A DNA stretch of 64,000 nt from Salinibacter ruber DSM 13855 (GTDB taxonomy: Bacteria > Bacteroidota > Rhodothermia > Rhodothermales > Salinibacteraceae): assembly GCF_000013045.1 (NCBI RefSeq), contig NC_007677.1, forward strand, positions 1,798,001 to 1,862,000, written 5' to 3'. Positions 42,846 to 54,406 of this stretch are shown in pieces. Each line of letters opens with the position of its first letter. The first letter of the stretch is position 1. The notes beneath the pieces are model-generated. The model had not been told where the DNA came from. It saw only the letters and a list, made by a program, of their open reading frames with translations, and did no database searches. The position numbers and the translations under genes are program-made.

Positions 42846-44822
42846 ATGGGTAAAAACGTTGCAGAGAAACTCATTGACAGCCATCTCGCCGATGGACGCT
42901 TCGAGGACGTGGAGGTGGGGAAGGAGATCGACCTCGAAATGGACCAGACCCTCACCCAGGACGCCACCGGTACGATGGTGATGCTGGAGTTTGAGGCGAT
43001 GGGCATTCCCCGCGTCCAGACTGAGCTCTCGGCGCAGTACGTTGATCACAACCTGATTCAGTCCGACTTCAAGAACCCGGACGACCACCTCTTTCTGCGC
43101 AGCGCCTGCAAGAAGTTTGGCGCGTGGTACAGCCGGCCGGGGAACGGCGTGAGCCACCCGGTGCATCAGGAGCGGTTCGGGGAGCCGGGCAAGACGCTGA
43201 TTGGGTCCGACAGCCACTCGCCGGCTGCGGGCGCCATCGGCATGCTCGCCATCGGGGCCGGCGGTCTCGACGTCGCCATGGCGATGGCCGGCAAGCCGTA
43301 CACGATTAATATGCCGGAGGTGTGGGGCGTCAAGCTCACCGGGGAGCTGCCCGACTGGGTGAGCGCGAAGGACGTCATCCTCACCATGCTGGAGCGCCAC
43401 GACGTGGATGGGGGCGTGGGCCAGATCATTGAGTACTACGGCCCGGGCCTCGACAGCCTCAGCTGCATGGACCGCCACGTCATTGCCAACATGGGCACGG
43501 AGCTGGGCGCTACCAGCACCGTCTTCCCGAGCGACGACGAAGTGCGGGCGTTCCTCCGCCGTCAGGGCCGCGAAGAGGTCTTTGAGGAGATCAAGGCCGA
43601 CGAGGACGCCGACTACGACGAGTACGAAGAGATCAACCTTTCGGAGCTGGAGCCGAAGATCGCGAAGCCCAGCAGCCCGGGCAACGTCGTGCCGGTGCGG
43701 GAGGTTGAGGGCCAGGAGATTTACCAGAGCTACGTCGGCTCCTCGGCCAACCCCGGCTTCCGCGACTTCGCCAGCGCCGCCGAGATTGTGGACGGCCGCC
43801 AGGTGCACGACCGCGTCTCGTTCGACGTGAACCCGACCTCGCGGCAGATCCTGGAGAACCTGATGAACTCCGGGCACCTCCAGATGCTCACCCGCGCCGG
43901 CGCTCGCATCCACCAGGCCGGCTGCAACGGCTGCATCGGCATGGGCCAGGCGCCCGCCACCGGCCAGATTTCGGTGCGCACGGTGCCCCGCAACTTCCCG
44001 GGCCGCTCCGGCACGAAGGAAGACGCGGTATACCTCGTTAGCCCCGAGACGGCCGCCGCCTCGGCACTCACCGGCGAGATCACCGACCCGCGCGACTTGG
44101 CGGACCTCTACGACATGGAGTACCCGAACGCGGAGACGCCGGATCAGATCAGCGTCAACACCGACCAACTCGTGGAGCCGCTCAGCGCAGAGGAGGCGAA
44201 GAACGTCGACCTTGAGAAGGGCCCGAACGTCGTCTCGCTCCCTGAGTTTGAGCCGCTCCAGAATTCGTTCGACCTGCCGGTCCTCCTGAAGGTGGGCGAC
44301 GACATCTCCACCGACGAGATCATGCCGGCCGGCTCGCGCATTCTGCCCTACCGCTCCAACATCCCGAAGATCTCGGAGTTCGTCTTCGAGCAGGTCGACG
44401 AGAGCTTCTTCGACCGCGCCATGGAGCATCAGGACAACGGCTTCGCCGTCGTCGGCGGCACGAACTACGGGCAGGGATCGAGCCGGGAGCACGCCGCCAT
44501 CGCGCCGCGGTGGCTCGGCACCCGCGTCAAGATCGCCAAGAGTTACGCCCGGATTCACCGGCAAAACCTGGCGAACTTCGGCATCCTGCCGCTCCTGTTC
44601 AAGGACGACGAGTCCTACGACAGCATCGACCAGGGCGACACCCTGCAGTTCCGCAACCTGCGCGAACAGGTGCAGTCCGGAACGGACGTGGAGCTCACGA
44701 ACGCAGACAAGGACGAGACCTACGTCGTGGAGCACGACCTGTCGGACCGAGAGCTCAAGATGGTGCTCGAGGGCAGCCAGATTAGCGTGGTGAAGAAAGA
44801 GTTTGCCGGCGTGGAGGCGTAA
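42846..44822 (+). CDS. acn: aconitate hydratase, short Aquifex-type
   Basis: This 658-aa protein is shorter than AcnA or AcnB and fits the Aquifex-type aconitase group. It should interconvert citrate and isocitrate. It has LIGSDSHSPAAGAIGML, HVIANMGTELGATSTVFPSD and the C-terminal swivel segments (VGGTNYGQGSSREHAAIAPR). The CxxC pair of the [4Fe-4S] site is Cys360/Cys363 (AGCNGCIGMGQAP). The third ligand position, normally Cys in GSCTN, reads GSSANPG (Ser299-Ser300). A 10-bp palindrome GGGTCGACCC lies 43 bp before the start codon. Confidence 0.88.
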   Translation: MGKNVAEKLIDSHLADGRFEDVEVGKEIDLEMDQTLTQDATGTMVMLEFEAMGIPRVQTELSAQYVDHNLIQSDFKNPDDHLFLRSACKKFGAWYSRPGNGVSHPVHQERFGEPGKTLIGSDSHSPAAGAIGMLAIGAGGLDVAMAMAGKPYTINMPEVWGVKLTGELPDWVSAKDVILTMLERHDVDGGVGQIIEYYGPGLDSLSCMDRHVIANMGTELGATSTVFPSDDEVRAFLRRQGREEVFEEIKADEDADYDEYEEINLSELEPKIAKPSSPGNVVPVREVEGQEIYQSYVGSSANPGFRDFASAAEIVDGRQVHDRVSFDVNPTSRQILENLMNSGHLQMLTRAGARIHQAGCNGCIGMGQAPATGQISVRTVPRNFPGRSGTKEDAVYLVSPETAAASALTGEITDPRDLADLYDMEYPNAETPDQISVNTDQLVEPLSAEEAKNVDLEKGPNVVSLPEFEPLQNSFDLPVLLKVGDDISTDEIMPAGSRILPYRSNIPKISEFVFEQVDESFFDRAMEHQDNGFAVVGGTNYGQGSSREHAAIAPRWLGTRVKIAKSYARIHRQNLANFGILPLLFKDDESYDSIDQGDTLQFRNLREQVQSGTDVELTNADKDETYVVEHDLSDRELKMVLEGSQISVVKKEFAGVEA

Positions 44823-44845
44823 CGTCGTTTTGACTTAGCCGTGAG

Positions 44846-44882
44846 ACGGACGGGGGAGCCCGCAGTGGCTTCCCCGTTCCGT
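44846..44882 (+). terminator. stem-loop terminator after aconitase
   Basis: ACGGA-CGGGGGAGCC pairs with GGCTTCCCCG-T-TCCGT, with one bulge and one G-T pair, around a short loop. ATTT follows. It lies 24 bp after the stop codon. Confidence 0.6.
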
Positions 44883-44934
44883 ATTTGGGGGGCTCCGATC
44901 GCGCACTTTAATCTGACGGGCTTTCTGGTTTTGA

Positions 44935-45744
44935 ATGGGTGACGAGCATAAAACGGACTTGCCCCGCCCGTTTTACGACGACTGGTCCCGGCGCCGCCGC
45001 CCTGCGGCACAGGCGCTCTGGCACTGGCACTCGGCCCTCAAGAGCCCGGCGGTGCCGAAGGGCGAAGACGTGACGGCGTATTTCGACGAGGAGCGGGCAC
45101 GGGCCGAGTCGGGCCGACCGCTCCGGGGGATGCCCGAAGAGACTGCGTCTGCCGCCTACGAGGCGTGCGAGACCCACGGCCTGACCCTGGACTGGCTCGG
45201 GACGCAGGTCGAAGCGGCACGGCTATTCGTGGGGGAAACCCGCTTCGAAGATGCCGATCAGTTGGAAACCTTCGTTCGGCTCTGGGCCGTGCCCCACGCC
45301 CGTCTCCTCGCACACCTGGCGGGCCTGACCAATTCCGTTCAGATCGGCTGGGTCGACGAGCTGGCTCGCGGCTTCTTCCACCTGGCGCACCTGCTCCGGC
45401 TGCCTGCCGATCTGGCGCGGGGCCGTCTCTTCGTGCCGCTGGACGAGCTTCGCCAGTACGAGGTTTCGGCGAAGCAGCTTCGAACGGGCCCGGCCACAGA
45501 AGGGGCCCGCCGCCTGCTCTGGAAGCAGAGCGTTCGGGCGCGCGACGCCCTGCAGCGAGGCCGATCGCTGGCCGACGACCTTGGACTCCGAAAGCGCTAC
45601 GCCCTGCTTCGGTACTGGCACGGGGCCCTCGCCTTGCTAAACGAACTCGATCGGCGCGACTACGACCTCTGGGCGGCCCCCATCGAACTGTCGCGACTCC
45701 GCCGGCTGGAGGTGTACTTGCTCATGCTCTTCGGTCGCCGGTAG
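44935..45744 (+). CDS. degenerate squalene/phytoene synthase homologue
   Basis: This 269-aa protein follows the squalene/phytoene synthase fold over its length. FYDDWSRRRRPAAQAL corresponds to the family start. FEDADQLETFVRLWAVPHARL corresponds to the helix usually reading FEDLERYCYRVAG. ARGRLFVPLDELRQYEVS matches ARRGRIYLP-type sequence. Both Asp-rich metal motifs are gone: the first site reads WHWHSALK (29-36) instead of a DDxxD form, and the second reads RLPADLARGR (155-164) instead of DxxEDARRGR. It is therefore unlikely to make C-C bonds between prenyl diphosphates. It may be a scaffold or regulatory subunit, or a repurposed binding protein. No other isoprenoid gene is nearby. Confidence 0.72.
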   Translation: MGDEHKTDLPRPFYDDWSRRRRPAAQALWHWHSALKSPAVPKGEDVTAYFDEERARAESGRPLRGMPEETASAAYEACETHGLTLDWLGTQVEAARLFVGETRFEDADQLETFVRLWAVPHARLLAHLAGLTNSVQIGWVDELARGFFHLAHLLRLPADLARGRLFVPLDELRQYEVSAKQLRTGPATEGARRLLWKQSVRARDALQRGRSLADDLGLRKRYALLRYWHGALALLNELDRRDYDLWAAPIELSRLRRLEVYLLMLFGRR

Positions 45745-45787
45745 GCCCGATCACCCGCGGTCCTTTTAAATTGCAGCGCGTACAATT

Positions 45788-46801
45788 ATGACAACCTACA
45801 AGGAAGCCGGCGTTGACGTTGAAGCCGGGGAGGAAACGGTCGACCGCATCCGGTCGAACGTGCAGGAAACCTTTACGCCCGGCGTACTCGCCGACATCGG
45901 GGCCTTCGGGTCGTTCTTCGAGCCGGACCTGGAGGGCATGGACGAGCCGGTGCTCGTGTCGTCCATCGATGGGGTGGGCACCAAGTTGAAGGTGGCGTCC
46001 CGCGCCGAGCGCTACGACACGGTGGGGCAGGACCTGGTGAACCACTGCGTAACCGATGTGGCCGTGTGTGGGGCGCGGCCCCTGTACTTTCTCGACTATT
46101 ACGGGGTGGGCACCCTTGAGCCCGACACGGCGGAGGCCGTCGTAGAGGGCTTCGCGACCGCCTGCGACGACAACGACTGTGCGCTGGTCGGGGGCGAGAT
46201 TGCAGAAATGCCGGACGTGTACGGGGAGGGCGATTTCGACCTGGTGGGCACGGTCGTCGGGCTCGTGGACAAGGGCACGATCGTGACGGGAGACGAAGTC
46301 CGTCCCGGGGACGTGCTCCTCGGGCTGCCCTCGACTGGCATCCACACCAACGGCTACACCCTCGCCCGGAGCGTCCTTTTCGACGCGTACACTGTGGACG
46401 ATTGCCCCTCCGAACTGGGGGGCGCATCGGTGGGGGAGGCGCTGCTTCGGGTTCACCGGTCGTACCTGCGCCCGATTCGAACGCTCGTAGAGGCCGATCT
46501 TGCCCGAGGGCTCGCCCACATCACCGGCGGGGGGCTTCCGAACAACCTCGGCCGGGTGGTGCCGGAGGGGTGTACGGCGGCGGTCGATTACGACGCTTGG
46601 GACCGCCCGCCGATCTTCTCGTTGATCCAGGAGCGGGGGGACGTGCCGGAAGAGGACATGCGGCAGACCTTTAACCTCGGCATCGGGATGGTGGCCGTGG
46701 TGCGGGCGGAGGAGGCCGCCCGGGCGGTCGACCAGCTGGAGGCTGTTGGCGAATCCCCGATCCGGATGGGGCGGATCGAGGCCGCAGGGGCGTCCCACTA
46801 G
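45788..46801 (+). CDS. purM: phosphoribosylformylglycinamidine cyclo-ligase (AIR synthetase)
   Basis: This 337-aa enzyme closes the imidazole ring in purine biosynthesis using ATP. It shows the PurM signature segments YKEAGVDVEAGEETVDRI, SIDGVGTKLKVA, QDLVNHCVTDVAVCGARPLY, LVGGEIAEMPDVYGEGDFDL and GLPSTGIHTNGYTLAR. The length fits. The ATG at 45788 is 43 bp after the preceding stop. No other pur gene lies in the window, so the pathway is dispersed in this genome. Confidence 0.95.
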   Translation: MTTYKEAGVDVEAGEETVDRIRSNVQETFTPGVLADIGAFGSFFEPDLEGMDEPVLVSSIDGVGTKLKVASRAERYDTVGQDLVNHCVTDVAVCGARPLYFLDYYGVGTLEPDTAEAVVEGFATACDDNDCALVGGEIAEMPDVYGEGDFDLVGTVVGLVDKGTIVTGDEVRPGDVLLGLPSTGIHTNGYTLARSVLFDAYTVDDCPSELGGASVGEALLRVHRSYLRPIRTLVEADLARGLAHITGGGLPNNLGRVVPEGCTAAVDYDAWDRPPIFSLIQERGDVPEEDMRQTFNLGIGMVAVVRAEEAARAVDQLEAVGESPIRMGRIEAAGASH

Positions 46802-46964
46802 CTGTTTTGAAGGGGGGAACGGCGGGGGCTGCGCAGGGCTCCCCGGAACATTTGACGTCAAATAAGAGGTACGATAGGCACCAAATTCTGAAGGCGCGTT
46901 CACGTGTCCTCGTCTTGCCTTCGCGCCGTGCTCTCAATTCACTCACCGCTGCTGGGGTGTCGAC

Positions 46965-47654
46965 ATGTGGTCGCTGACCGTCATACTGCTCATCAGCTAT
47001 TTCCTCGGGTCCATTCCCGGCGCGCTGTGGTCGAGCAAGGCCCTGCATGGGGTCGACATCCGCAATCACGGAAGTCACAACTGTGGGGCCACCAATGCCT
47101 TTCGGGTCGTGGGGTGGCAGGCGGGCGCGCTGGCGACGGTCGTTGATTTTGGGAAGGGCTTTCTCGCGGCGGGCGTCGTGGCGTCGGTGATTCGCATCGA
47201 TCCCATTCCGTCCGGCCTCTCACTGTTTGGGGGGGACCCGTTCGTGGTCCTGGGGCTTCTTGCTGGAGTGGGGGCGGTGATCGGTCACATGTATCCGATT
47301 TTTGCGCGGTTTGAGGGAGGAAAGGGCGTAAACACCGCCGCCGGGATGCTCTTTGCACTCACGCCCCTCACCATGGCGATCACGCTCGCGGTTTTCGTGG
47401 CGGTGTTGCTGTCCTCCCGGTATGTGTCCCTGTCTTCCATTACCGCCGCCGTGGCGTTCCCCACCATCGTCGCCCTGCGCCGCTTCGGATTCGGGGCCGA
47501 TCTCGACCCGAGCCTGCTCGTCTTCGGGGGGCTCCTCGCGCTGTCTATCGTGGTGGCGCACCGGTCTAACATTCAGCGCCTCCTAAACGGCACCGAAAGC
47601 CAGATTAGCTCCTTCGAGCCGGCCCAGGGCATGCTGGGGCGTGGCGAACTCTGA
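46965..47654 (+). CDS. plsY: acyl-phosphate:glycerol-3-phosphate acyltransferase (PlsY)
   Basis: This 229-aa integral membrane acyltransferase makes lysophosphatidic acid from acyl-phosphate and G3P, the first step of phospholipid synthesis. It has the conserved motifs GSIPGALWSSKALHGVDIRNHGSHNCGA (positions about 12-40; key residues S, G, N), GHMYPIFARFEGGKGVNTAAG and a C-terminal AHRSNIQRLLNGTE. Four or more helices are visible. It lies just upstream of gpsA copy 2, giving a common plsY-gpsA pair that supplies and uses G3P. Confidence 0.93.
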   Translation: MWSLTVILLISYFLGSIPGALWSSKALHGVDIRNHGSHNCGATNAFRVVGWQAGALATVVDFGKGFLAAGVVASVIRIDPIPSGLSLFGGDPFVVLGLLAGVGAVIGHMYPIFARFEGGKGVNTAAGMLFALTPLTMAITLAVFVAVLLSSRYVSLSSITAAVAFPTIVALRRFGFGADLDPSLLVFGGLLALSIVVAHRSNIQRLLNGTESQISSFEPAQGMLGRGEL

Positions 47655-47779
47655 CGGAGATGCTGGGGCCTTCCTGGCGAACGATCTGCCGCACGTGTGG
47701 GGCCCCTGCCTGGGGGACGCCCCCGGCGGCTGAGGGCCGTCGGCCCGGCGCCCGATTCTTTGCATCCAGACGATTTCTC

Positions 47780-48814
47780 ATGTCGACATCGATTACGCTC
47801 TTCGGAGCCGGAAGCTGGGGAACGGCCCTTGCCGTCCACCTGGCCGCCGCGGGGCGCGACGTAACCCTCTGGGCCCGCCGCGACGAGGCGGTCGAGCGGA
47901 TGCGGACAACGCACCGCAACCCCACGTACCTCTCGGACATCGAGATCCCGCCCTCCGTGCACGTGACATCGGACCTTGAGGCCGCTGCGGGGGCCTCGTC
48001 CCTCTGGGCCGTGGCGGTGCCCTCGCAGAACCTGCGTAGCGTGGCGACCCGCATCGCGCCGCTCACCCGCCCGGGGACGACCGTGGTGTCGCTGGCGAAA
48101 GGAATCGAAAACGAGACCCTGCAGACGATGTCGCAGGTGCTGGCCGATGAGCTGGGAGGGATGGAGGCGCAACAGATCGGGGTGCTTTACGGGCCCAGTC
48201 ACGCGGAGGAGGTCGCCGAAAATCAGCCGACCACACTGGTCGCGGCCGCCCCCACCGAGCCGCGGGCCGAGTGGGTCCAAGACGCCTTCATGACCGAGCG
48301 GCTCCGTGTCTACGTGAACACCGATGTGGTCGGCGTGGAGATTGGGGGCTCCGCGAAGAATGTCCTCGCGATTGCGGCGGGAATTGGGGACGGCGTGGGG
48401 TACGGAGACAACGCCAAGGCGGCCCTCGTTACCCGTGGCCTTGCCGAGATTCGGCGCCTCGGGATCGCGATGGGCGCCAAGCCCCGAACGTTCGCCGGCC
48501 TCGCGGGCATCGGCGACCTGCTCGTGACCTGCATGAGTCCGCACAGCCGCAACCGATACCTGGGGGAGCAGATTGGGAACGGCATGACGCTCGAAGAGAT
48601 CGAGTCGGAAATGGATATGGTTGCGGAGGGCGTTCGGACGACCCAGTCGGTTCAAGACCTAGCGCGCCACCATGACATCGAGATGCCCGTCACGGAGGCG
48701 GTGCACCGTGTCCTGTTCGAGAACCGGCGCCCCGAAGACATGGTTGACGAGCTTATGACGCGCTCGGCCAAGCGGGAGCACTGGCTGCCGCAGGGCCTCC
48801 GGAACGTTTCCTAA
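47780..48814 (+). CDS. gpsA: NAD(P)-dependent glycerol-3-phosphate dehydrogenase (GpsA), plsY-linked copy
   Basis: This 344-aa enzyme starts at ATG 47780 (MSTSITLFGAGSWGTALAVH). The frame is open to 47660, but the upstream part is not family-like. It shares nearly all catalytic segments with the glycerol-cluster copy, for example GGSAKNVLAIAAG and MSPHSRNRYLGEQI. The two are obvious paralogues. Its linkage to plsY suggests that this is the housekeeping copy for membrane lipid synthesis. It has no AAGCGCTT palindrome upstream. Confidence 0.93.
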   Translation: MSTSITLFGAGSWGTALAVHLAAAGRDVTLWARRDEAVERMRTTHRNPTYLSDIEIPPSVHVTSDLEAAAGASSLWAVAVPSQNLRSVATRIAPLTRPGTTVVSLAKGIENETLQTMSQVLADELGGMEAQQIGVLYGPSHAEEVAENQPTTLVAAAPTEPRAEWVQDAFMTERLRVYVNTDVVGVEIGGSAKNVLAIAAGIGDGVGYGDNAKAALVTRGLAEIRRLGIAMGAKPRTFAGLAGIGDLLVTCMSPHSRNRYLGEQIGNGMTLEEIESEMDMVAEGVRTTQSVQDLARHHDIEMPVTEAVHRVLFENRRPEDMVDELMTRSAKREHWLPQGLRNVS

Positions 48815-48929
48815 TGCCCGGGCGCGTCTTCGGTTGCTGTCTCCCATTCGCCCCGTCGCCGAGGGCTGCTGATTGGTTTTGTCTCCCCGGCCCGGCTGTA
48901 CCTACTCATTGTTCGCTTGCACGACCGGT

Positions 48930-49580
48930 ATGACGCGTCGAGAACTAGAACAGCTCGTCGACCTGGGGGAGGGAATCAGTGTGGAGTTCAAGCGCCGGGC
49001 GCCCCGGCCCGAGCGCATCGCGAAGGAGGCGGTTGCGCTGGCAAACACCAACGGCGGGCGCATCGTGCTCGGCGTCAACGACGACGGAACCATCATGGGG
49101 GTCGAGCACACGTCCGAACAAGAGTTTCTCCTTCGTCAGGCCGTAAACGCCCACTCCCGGCCCGTTGTGGAGTATCAAACGGAGCGCATTGTGGTGGAGC
49201 CCCGCTGCGACGTGCTCGTGGTAACGATCCCCGAGAGCAGCACCAAGCCCCACGTCGTCGTGCCCGACGAGGAGGCCCGCGACGACGAGGGCCAGACGTA
49301 CGTTCGGGTCGAGGCCAGTAGCGTTGAGGCCAGCCCCGAGACCATCCAGGAGCTGCGCAACCAGGAGGACCATGCAGGTGTGACCTTCGAATTCGGGGAG
49401 ACGGAGTCGTTGCTCATGCGCTACCTGGACGACTACGGTCGCATCTCCGTCTCACAGCTGGCTCAGCTGGCCGACATTCCGCCGGAGCGGGCGTCCCAGA
49501 CGCTGTTGCGTCTTACGGAGGCCGACCTGCTGCACCTCCATCCCGATGAGGACGGCGATTACTTTACGTTAAACTACTGA
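48930..49580 (+). CDS. AlbA_2 (Schlafen-type) domain protein with C-terminal winged-helix-like part
   Basis: This 216-aa protein starts at ATG 48930. Residues 1-115 form an AlbA_2 domain (LGEGISVEFKRRAP, AVALANTNGGRIVLGVNDDG). The C-terminal 65 residues (LMRYLDDYGRISVSQLAQLA, ASQTLLRLTEADLLHLH) look like a winged helix. Such proteins are usually annotated as putative DNA-binding transcriptional regulators. It is smaller than ATP-dependent helicase relatives. It lies upstream of the type IIA topoisomerase genes, separated by a 332-bp non-coding region. Its target is not visible. Confidence 0.8.
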   Translation: MTRRELEQLVDLGEGISVEFKRRAPRPERIAKEAVALANTNGGRIVLGVNDDGTIMGVEHTSEQEFLLRQAVNAHSRPVVEYQTERIVVEPRCDVLVVTIPESSTKPHVVVPDEEARDDEGQTYVRVEASSVEASPETIQELRNQEDHAGVTFEFGETESLLMRYLDDYGRISVSQLAQLADIPPERASQTLLRLTEADLLHLHPDEDGDYFTLNY

Positions 49581-49912
49581 TCGGGACGGCAACCGACCTT
49601 GCGCCACTGCACATGAAGCCCCGCCGCCGGATCTCATGTGTTAGTTTCTGTTATTGCAAGATAAAATAATAATTTTTGCACGCGTCTAGAAGACCCTCTT
49701 GGTTCGCCTCAGCACGTGTCGGTTGAAAAAGCGATCGGGGAAGCGAAGGCCTGCCCAGGTGCTCGTCGCCCGCGCAGGGATGGGCGTGAGCCGCGGCGGC
49801 CCAATGGAAAACGGTCAAATCTTCCGAAACGCCAGTCAGTGACAGTTGTAACTCCGAAAACGTGTGAGTAAACTATGTGTGCGCCGTCAACATCCGTTAT
49901 TGAACGCCGCTG
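49581..49912. other. non-coding region upstream of the topoisomerase genes
   Basis: This is 332 bp without a gene. It has a strikingly AT-rich segment at about 49641-49680 that starts with TTTCTGTTATTGCAAG (49645-49660). The same 16 bases recur at 60673-60688. The segment probably belongs to the promoter of the downstream topoisomerase operon. A single ATCTTCC lies at 49819-49825. Confidence 0.5.
49645..49660 (+). repeat. GTTATTGCAA element, copy 3 (intergenic)
   Basis: TTTCTGTTATTGCAAG, identical to 60673-60688 and followed by an A/T-only stretch upstream of the topoisomerase genes. Confidence 0.5.
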
Positions 49913-52246
49913 ATGCCTGTTACCGAAACGATCCCGCTTCACGAGACCGCCCGCGAGCGGTACCTGAACTATGCCCTGTCCGTCATTACCAGCCGGGCCC
50001 TTCCGGACATCCGCGACGGCCTGAAGCCGGTGCAGCGTCGCATCCTCTTTGCGATGTTTGACAGCCTGAACCTGTACCCGTCCAAGCGGCACCGCAAGAG
50101 CGCGACGGTCGTGGGGGAGACGATGGGAAAGTACCACCCCCACGGCGACAAGGCCATCTACGACGCCATGGTGCGCATGGCGCAGTCGTTTTCGTTGCGG
50201 GCGCCGCTGGTCGACGGACACGGCAACTTCGGGTCGCTCGACGGTGACAGCGCGGCGGCGATGCGCTACACGGAGGCCAAGCTGCAGCCCCTGGCCATGG
50301 AGATGCTGGAGGGGCTCCGCGACGAGACGGTCGACTACCGCGACAACTTTGACGGCTCGCTGGAAGAGCCGGTCGTGCTCCCTGCCCGCGTCCCCAATCT
50401 CCTGGTGAACGGGGCGAGCGGCATTGCCGTCGGCATGGCGACAAACATCCCGCCGCACAATCTCGGCGAGGTGGTCGACGCGGCCCTCCACATGATTGAA
50501 GAGCCCGAGGTAGACACCTCGACCCTCGTCCGCGATCACATTCAGGGCCCGGACTTTCCGACCGGGGGGCGCATCCTAAACACGCAGGACGAACTTGCGG
50601 AGATCTACGAAACGGGCTCCGGGACGATCGAGATGCGCGGGGCGTACCGGACGAAGGGGAAGACCCGTGCCATCATCGAGTCGGTGCCCTACGGCGTGGA
50701 CAAGAGCAAAATCGTCGAGGAGATTGCCGACCACATCGCCGAAGAGAACGTCCCGCAGCTGTCGAACGTGCGCGACGAGTCGACCGACGACGTGCGCATC
50801 GTGTTGGAGCTGAAGCGGGGCTCCGACACGGAGGCGGCGATGGCCTACCTGTTCAAGCACACGAAGCTCCAGAAACGATTCCACGTCAACCTCACCTGCC
50901 TCGTGCCGACCGAGAGCACGGACGTGAAGGCCCCGAAGCAGGTGGATCTCCGTACCATTCTCCGGTACTTCCTCGACTTCCGACTGGACGTCGTGACCCG
51001 GCGTCTGCAGAACGAGCTGGCGGAGCTGGAGGCGCGGATTCACATCTTAGAGGGCTTCGAGACGATCTTCGACGCCCTCGACGAGGCCATCGAGATCATC
51101 CGGGCCTCGAAGAACAAAGCCGACGCCGCCCAGCGGCTCATGCACCGCTTCCAGCTCGACGAAGAGCAGACCGACGCGATTCTGGAGACGCAGCTCTACA
51201 AGCTCTCGCAGATGGAGATTGAGGCGATCCGGGACGAACTCGGGGAGAAGCGGGCCCGGGCGGAGGGAATCCGTCGCCTGCTCGACGACGAGGACGCGCG
51301 CTGGGGCATTGTCAAGGACGAGCTTCAGGACATCCGCGACGAGTACACGGACGAGCGCCGCAGTACGCTCGTCGGGCCGGGGGCGGACATGGAGTACACC
51401 GAAGAGGATTACATCGTCGACGAGGACGTCCACGTCATTGTCACGCGGGACGGTTGGGTGAAGCGGCAGGGAACGTATTCGGACCTCGACGCCATCCGGA
51501 CGCGCGACGGAGACGAGGTGGGGTGGGCCCTGGCCGGGTCGACCCGCGCCACCGTCGGCTTTTTTACGAACTACGGCACCTGCTACACCACCCGCATCAC
51601 GGAAATCCCCAGCACGACCGGGTACGGCGATCCGGTGCAAAAGCTGTTCTCGTTCGACGACGGAGAGCACGTGGTCGGTGTCGTCAGCTTCGACGACCGC
51701 GCCCTTCCGGACCCGGTGCCGGCCGAGCCGAGTGAGCAGGGCGAGCTCTTCGACCCGGACGATCCCGACGCGCCGGACCAGCCGTACGTCGTCGCCATCA
51801 GCAAGGGCGGGCAGGCCACCCGCTTCACCCTGGACGGCTACCTGGAGCCCTCGATCAGCACGGGCCGTAAGTACATGCGACTGGAGGACGGGGACGAGGT
51901 GGCACGCGTCCACCTCGCCCGGGGCGACGAAAACATCTGCCTTGCCTCCCACGACGGGCGGGCGTTGGTCTTCCCCGTGCATCAGGTATCGGTGTATAAG
52001 GGGCCCGCCAAAGGCGTGCGCGCCATCCGGCTTGAGGACAACGACCGCGTGCTCGACTTTGCCCTAAGCACTCGGGCCCGCGACGGGCTCACGGTCGAGA
52101 CGAACAACGGACGGGAAGAGATCGTGCGCACGACGAAGTTCGACGCGACGAACCGGGGGGCGAAGGGCACCCTCGTGATCAAGCGGGGCTACTTCGCGGA
52201 GGTCTTCCCGGAGCCTGTGGAAGTGCCCCTGCACGAAGCCGCGTAG
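49913..52246 (+). CDS. type IIA topoisomerase subunit A (ParC/GyrA-like)
   Basis: This 777-aa DNA-cleaving subunit has the breakage domain start [24 protein letters not shown], and the catalytic tyrosine is Tyr119 in [15 protein letters not shown]. At the residue equivalent to E. coli GyrA Ser83 it carries Lys80 (HGDKAIYD); the Asp87 equivalent (Asp84) is kept. The C-terminal beta-propeller begins with [16 protein letters not shown], where the GyrA box QRRGGKG of true gyrases is absent. It therefore more likely relaxes or decatenates DNA (topoisomerase IV-like) than supercoils it. The B subunit gene follows 56 bp later. Confidence 0.88.
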   Translation: MPVTETIPLHETARERYLNYALSVITSRALPDIRDGLKPVQRRILFAMFDSLNLYPSKRHRKSATVVGETMGKYHPHGDKAIYDAMVRMAQSFSLRAPLVDGHGNFGSLDGDSAAAMRYTEAKLQPLAMEMLEGLRDETVDYRDNFDGSLEEPVVLPARVPNLLVNGASGIAVGMATNIPPHNLGEVVDAALHMIEEPEVDTSTLVRDHIQGPDFPTGGRILNTQDELAEIYETGSGTIEMRGAYRTKGKTRAIIESVPYGVDKSKIVEEIADHIAEENVPQLSNVRDESTDDVRIVLELKRGSDTEAAMAYLFKHTKLQKRFHVNLTCLVPTESTDVKAPKQVDLRTILRYFLDFRLDVVTRRLQNELAELEARIHILEGFETIFDALDEAIEIIRASKNKADAAQRLMHRFQLDEEQTDAILETQLYKLSQMEIEAIRDELGEKRARAEGIRRLLDDEDARWGIVKDELQDIRDEYTDERRSTLVGPGADMEYTEEDYIVDEDVHVIVTRDGWVKRQGTYSDLDAIRTRDGDEVGWALAGSTRATVGFFTNYGTCYTTRITEIPSTTGYGDPVQKLFSFDDGEHVVGVVSFDDRALPDPVPAEPSEQGELFDPDDPDAPDQPYVVAISKGGQATRFTLDGYLEPSISTGRKYMRLEDGDEVARVHLARGDENICLASHDGRALVFPVHQVSVYKGPAKGVRAIRLEDNDRVLDFALSTRARDGLTVETNNGREEIVRTTKFDATNRGAKGTLVIKRGYFAEVFPEPVEVPLHEAA

Positions 52247-52299
52247 TCGGAGGACCTACGATCGCGAGACATCCACTTACGCAGAACGACGATTTCTGA

Positions 52300-54234
<1,935 letters not shown>

Positions 54235-54406
54235 CGCCCCCGAGGCCCGCTGTGGGGCGGGCGCAGGGCGGACTGGTTGGCCGCTCCCGCGCGGACGGCG
54301 CGATGCTGTGAAGCCCAGTGGAAAGTTGCGTGTGGCGCCCCTGCACGGGACGATCCGCCGAACTTTCCGCGTGGCACGAAGTATCCACGCATCGGAAATT
54401 CCCGAT

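Noticed and set aside
45591-45602. AAGCGCTA within the synthase-like gene as a further glycerol operator.
   Set aside because: It lies within coding sequence, is not palindromic to the end and has no promoter context.
49819-49825. ATCTTCC upstream of the topoisomerase genes as another AraC site.
   Set aside because: Only a single copy, no partner at 21 bp, and no AAGCGCTT nearby. A 7-mer is expected by chance.
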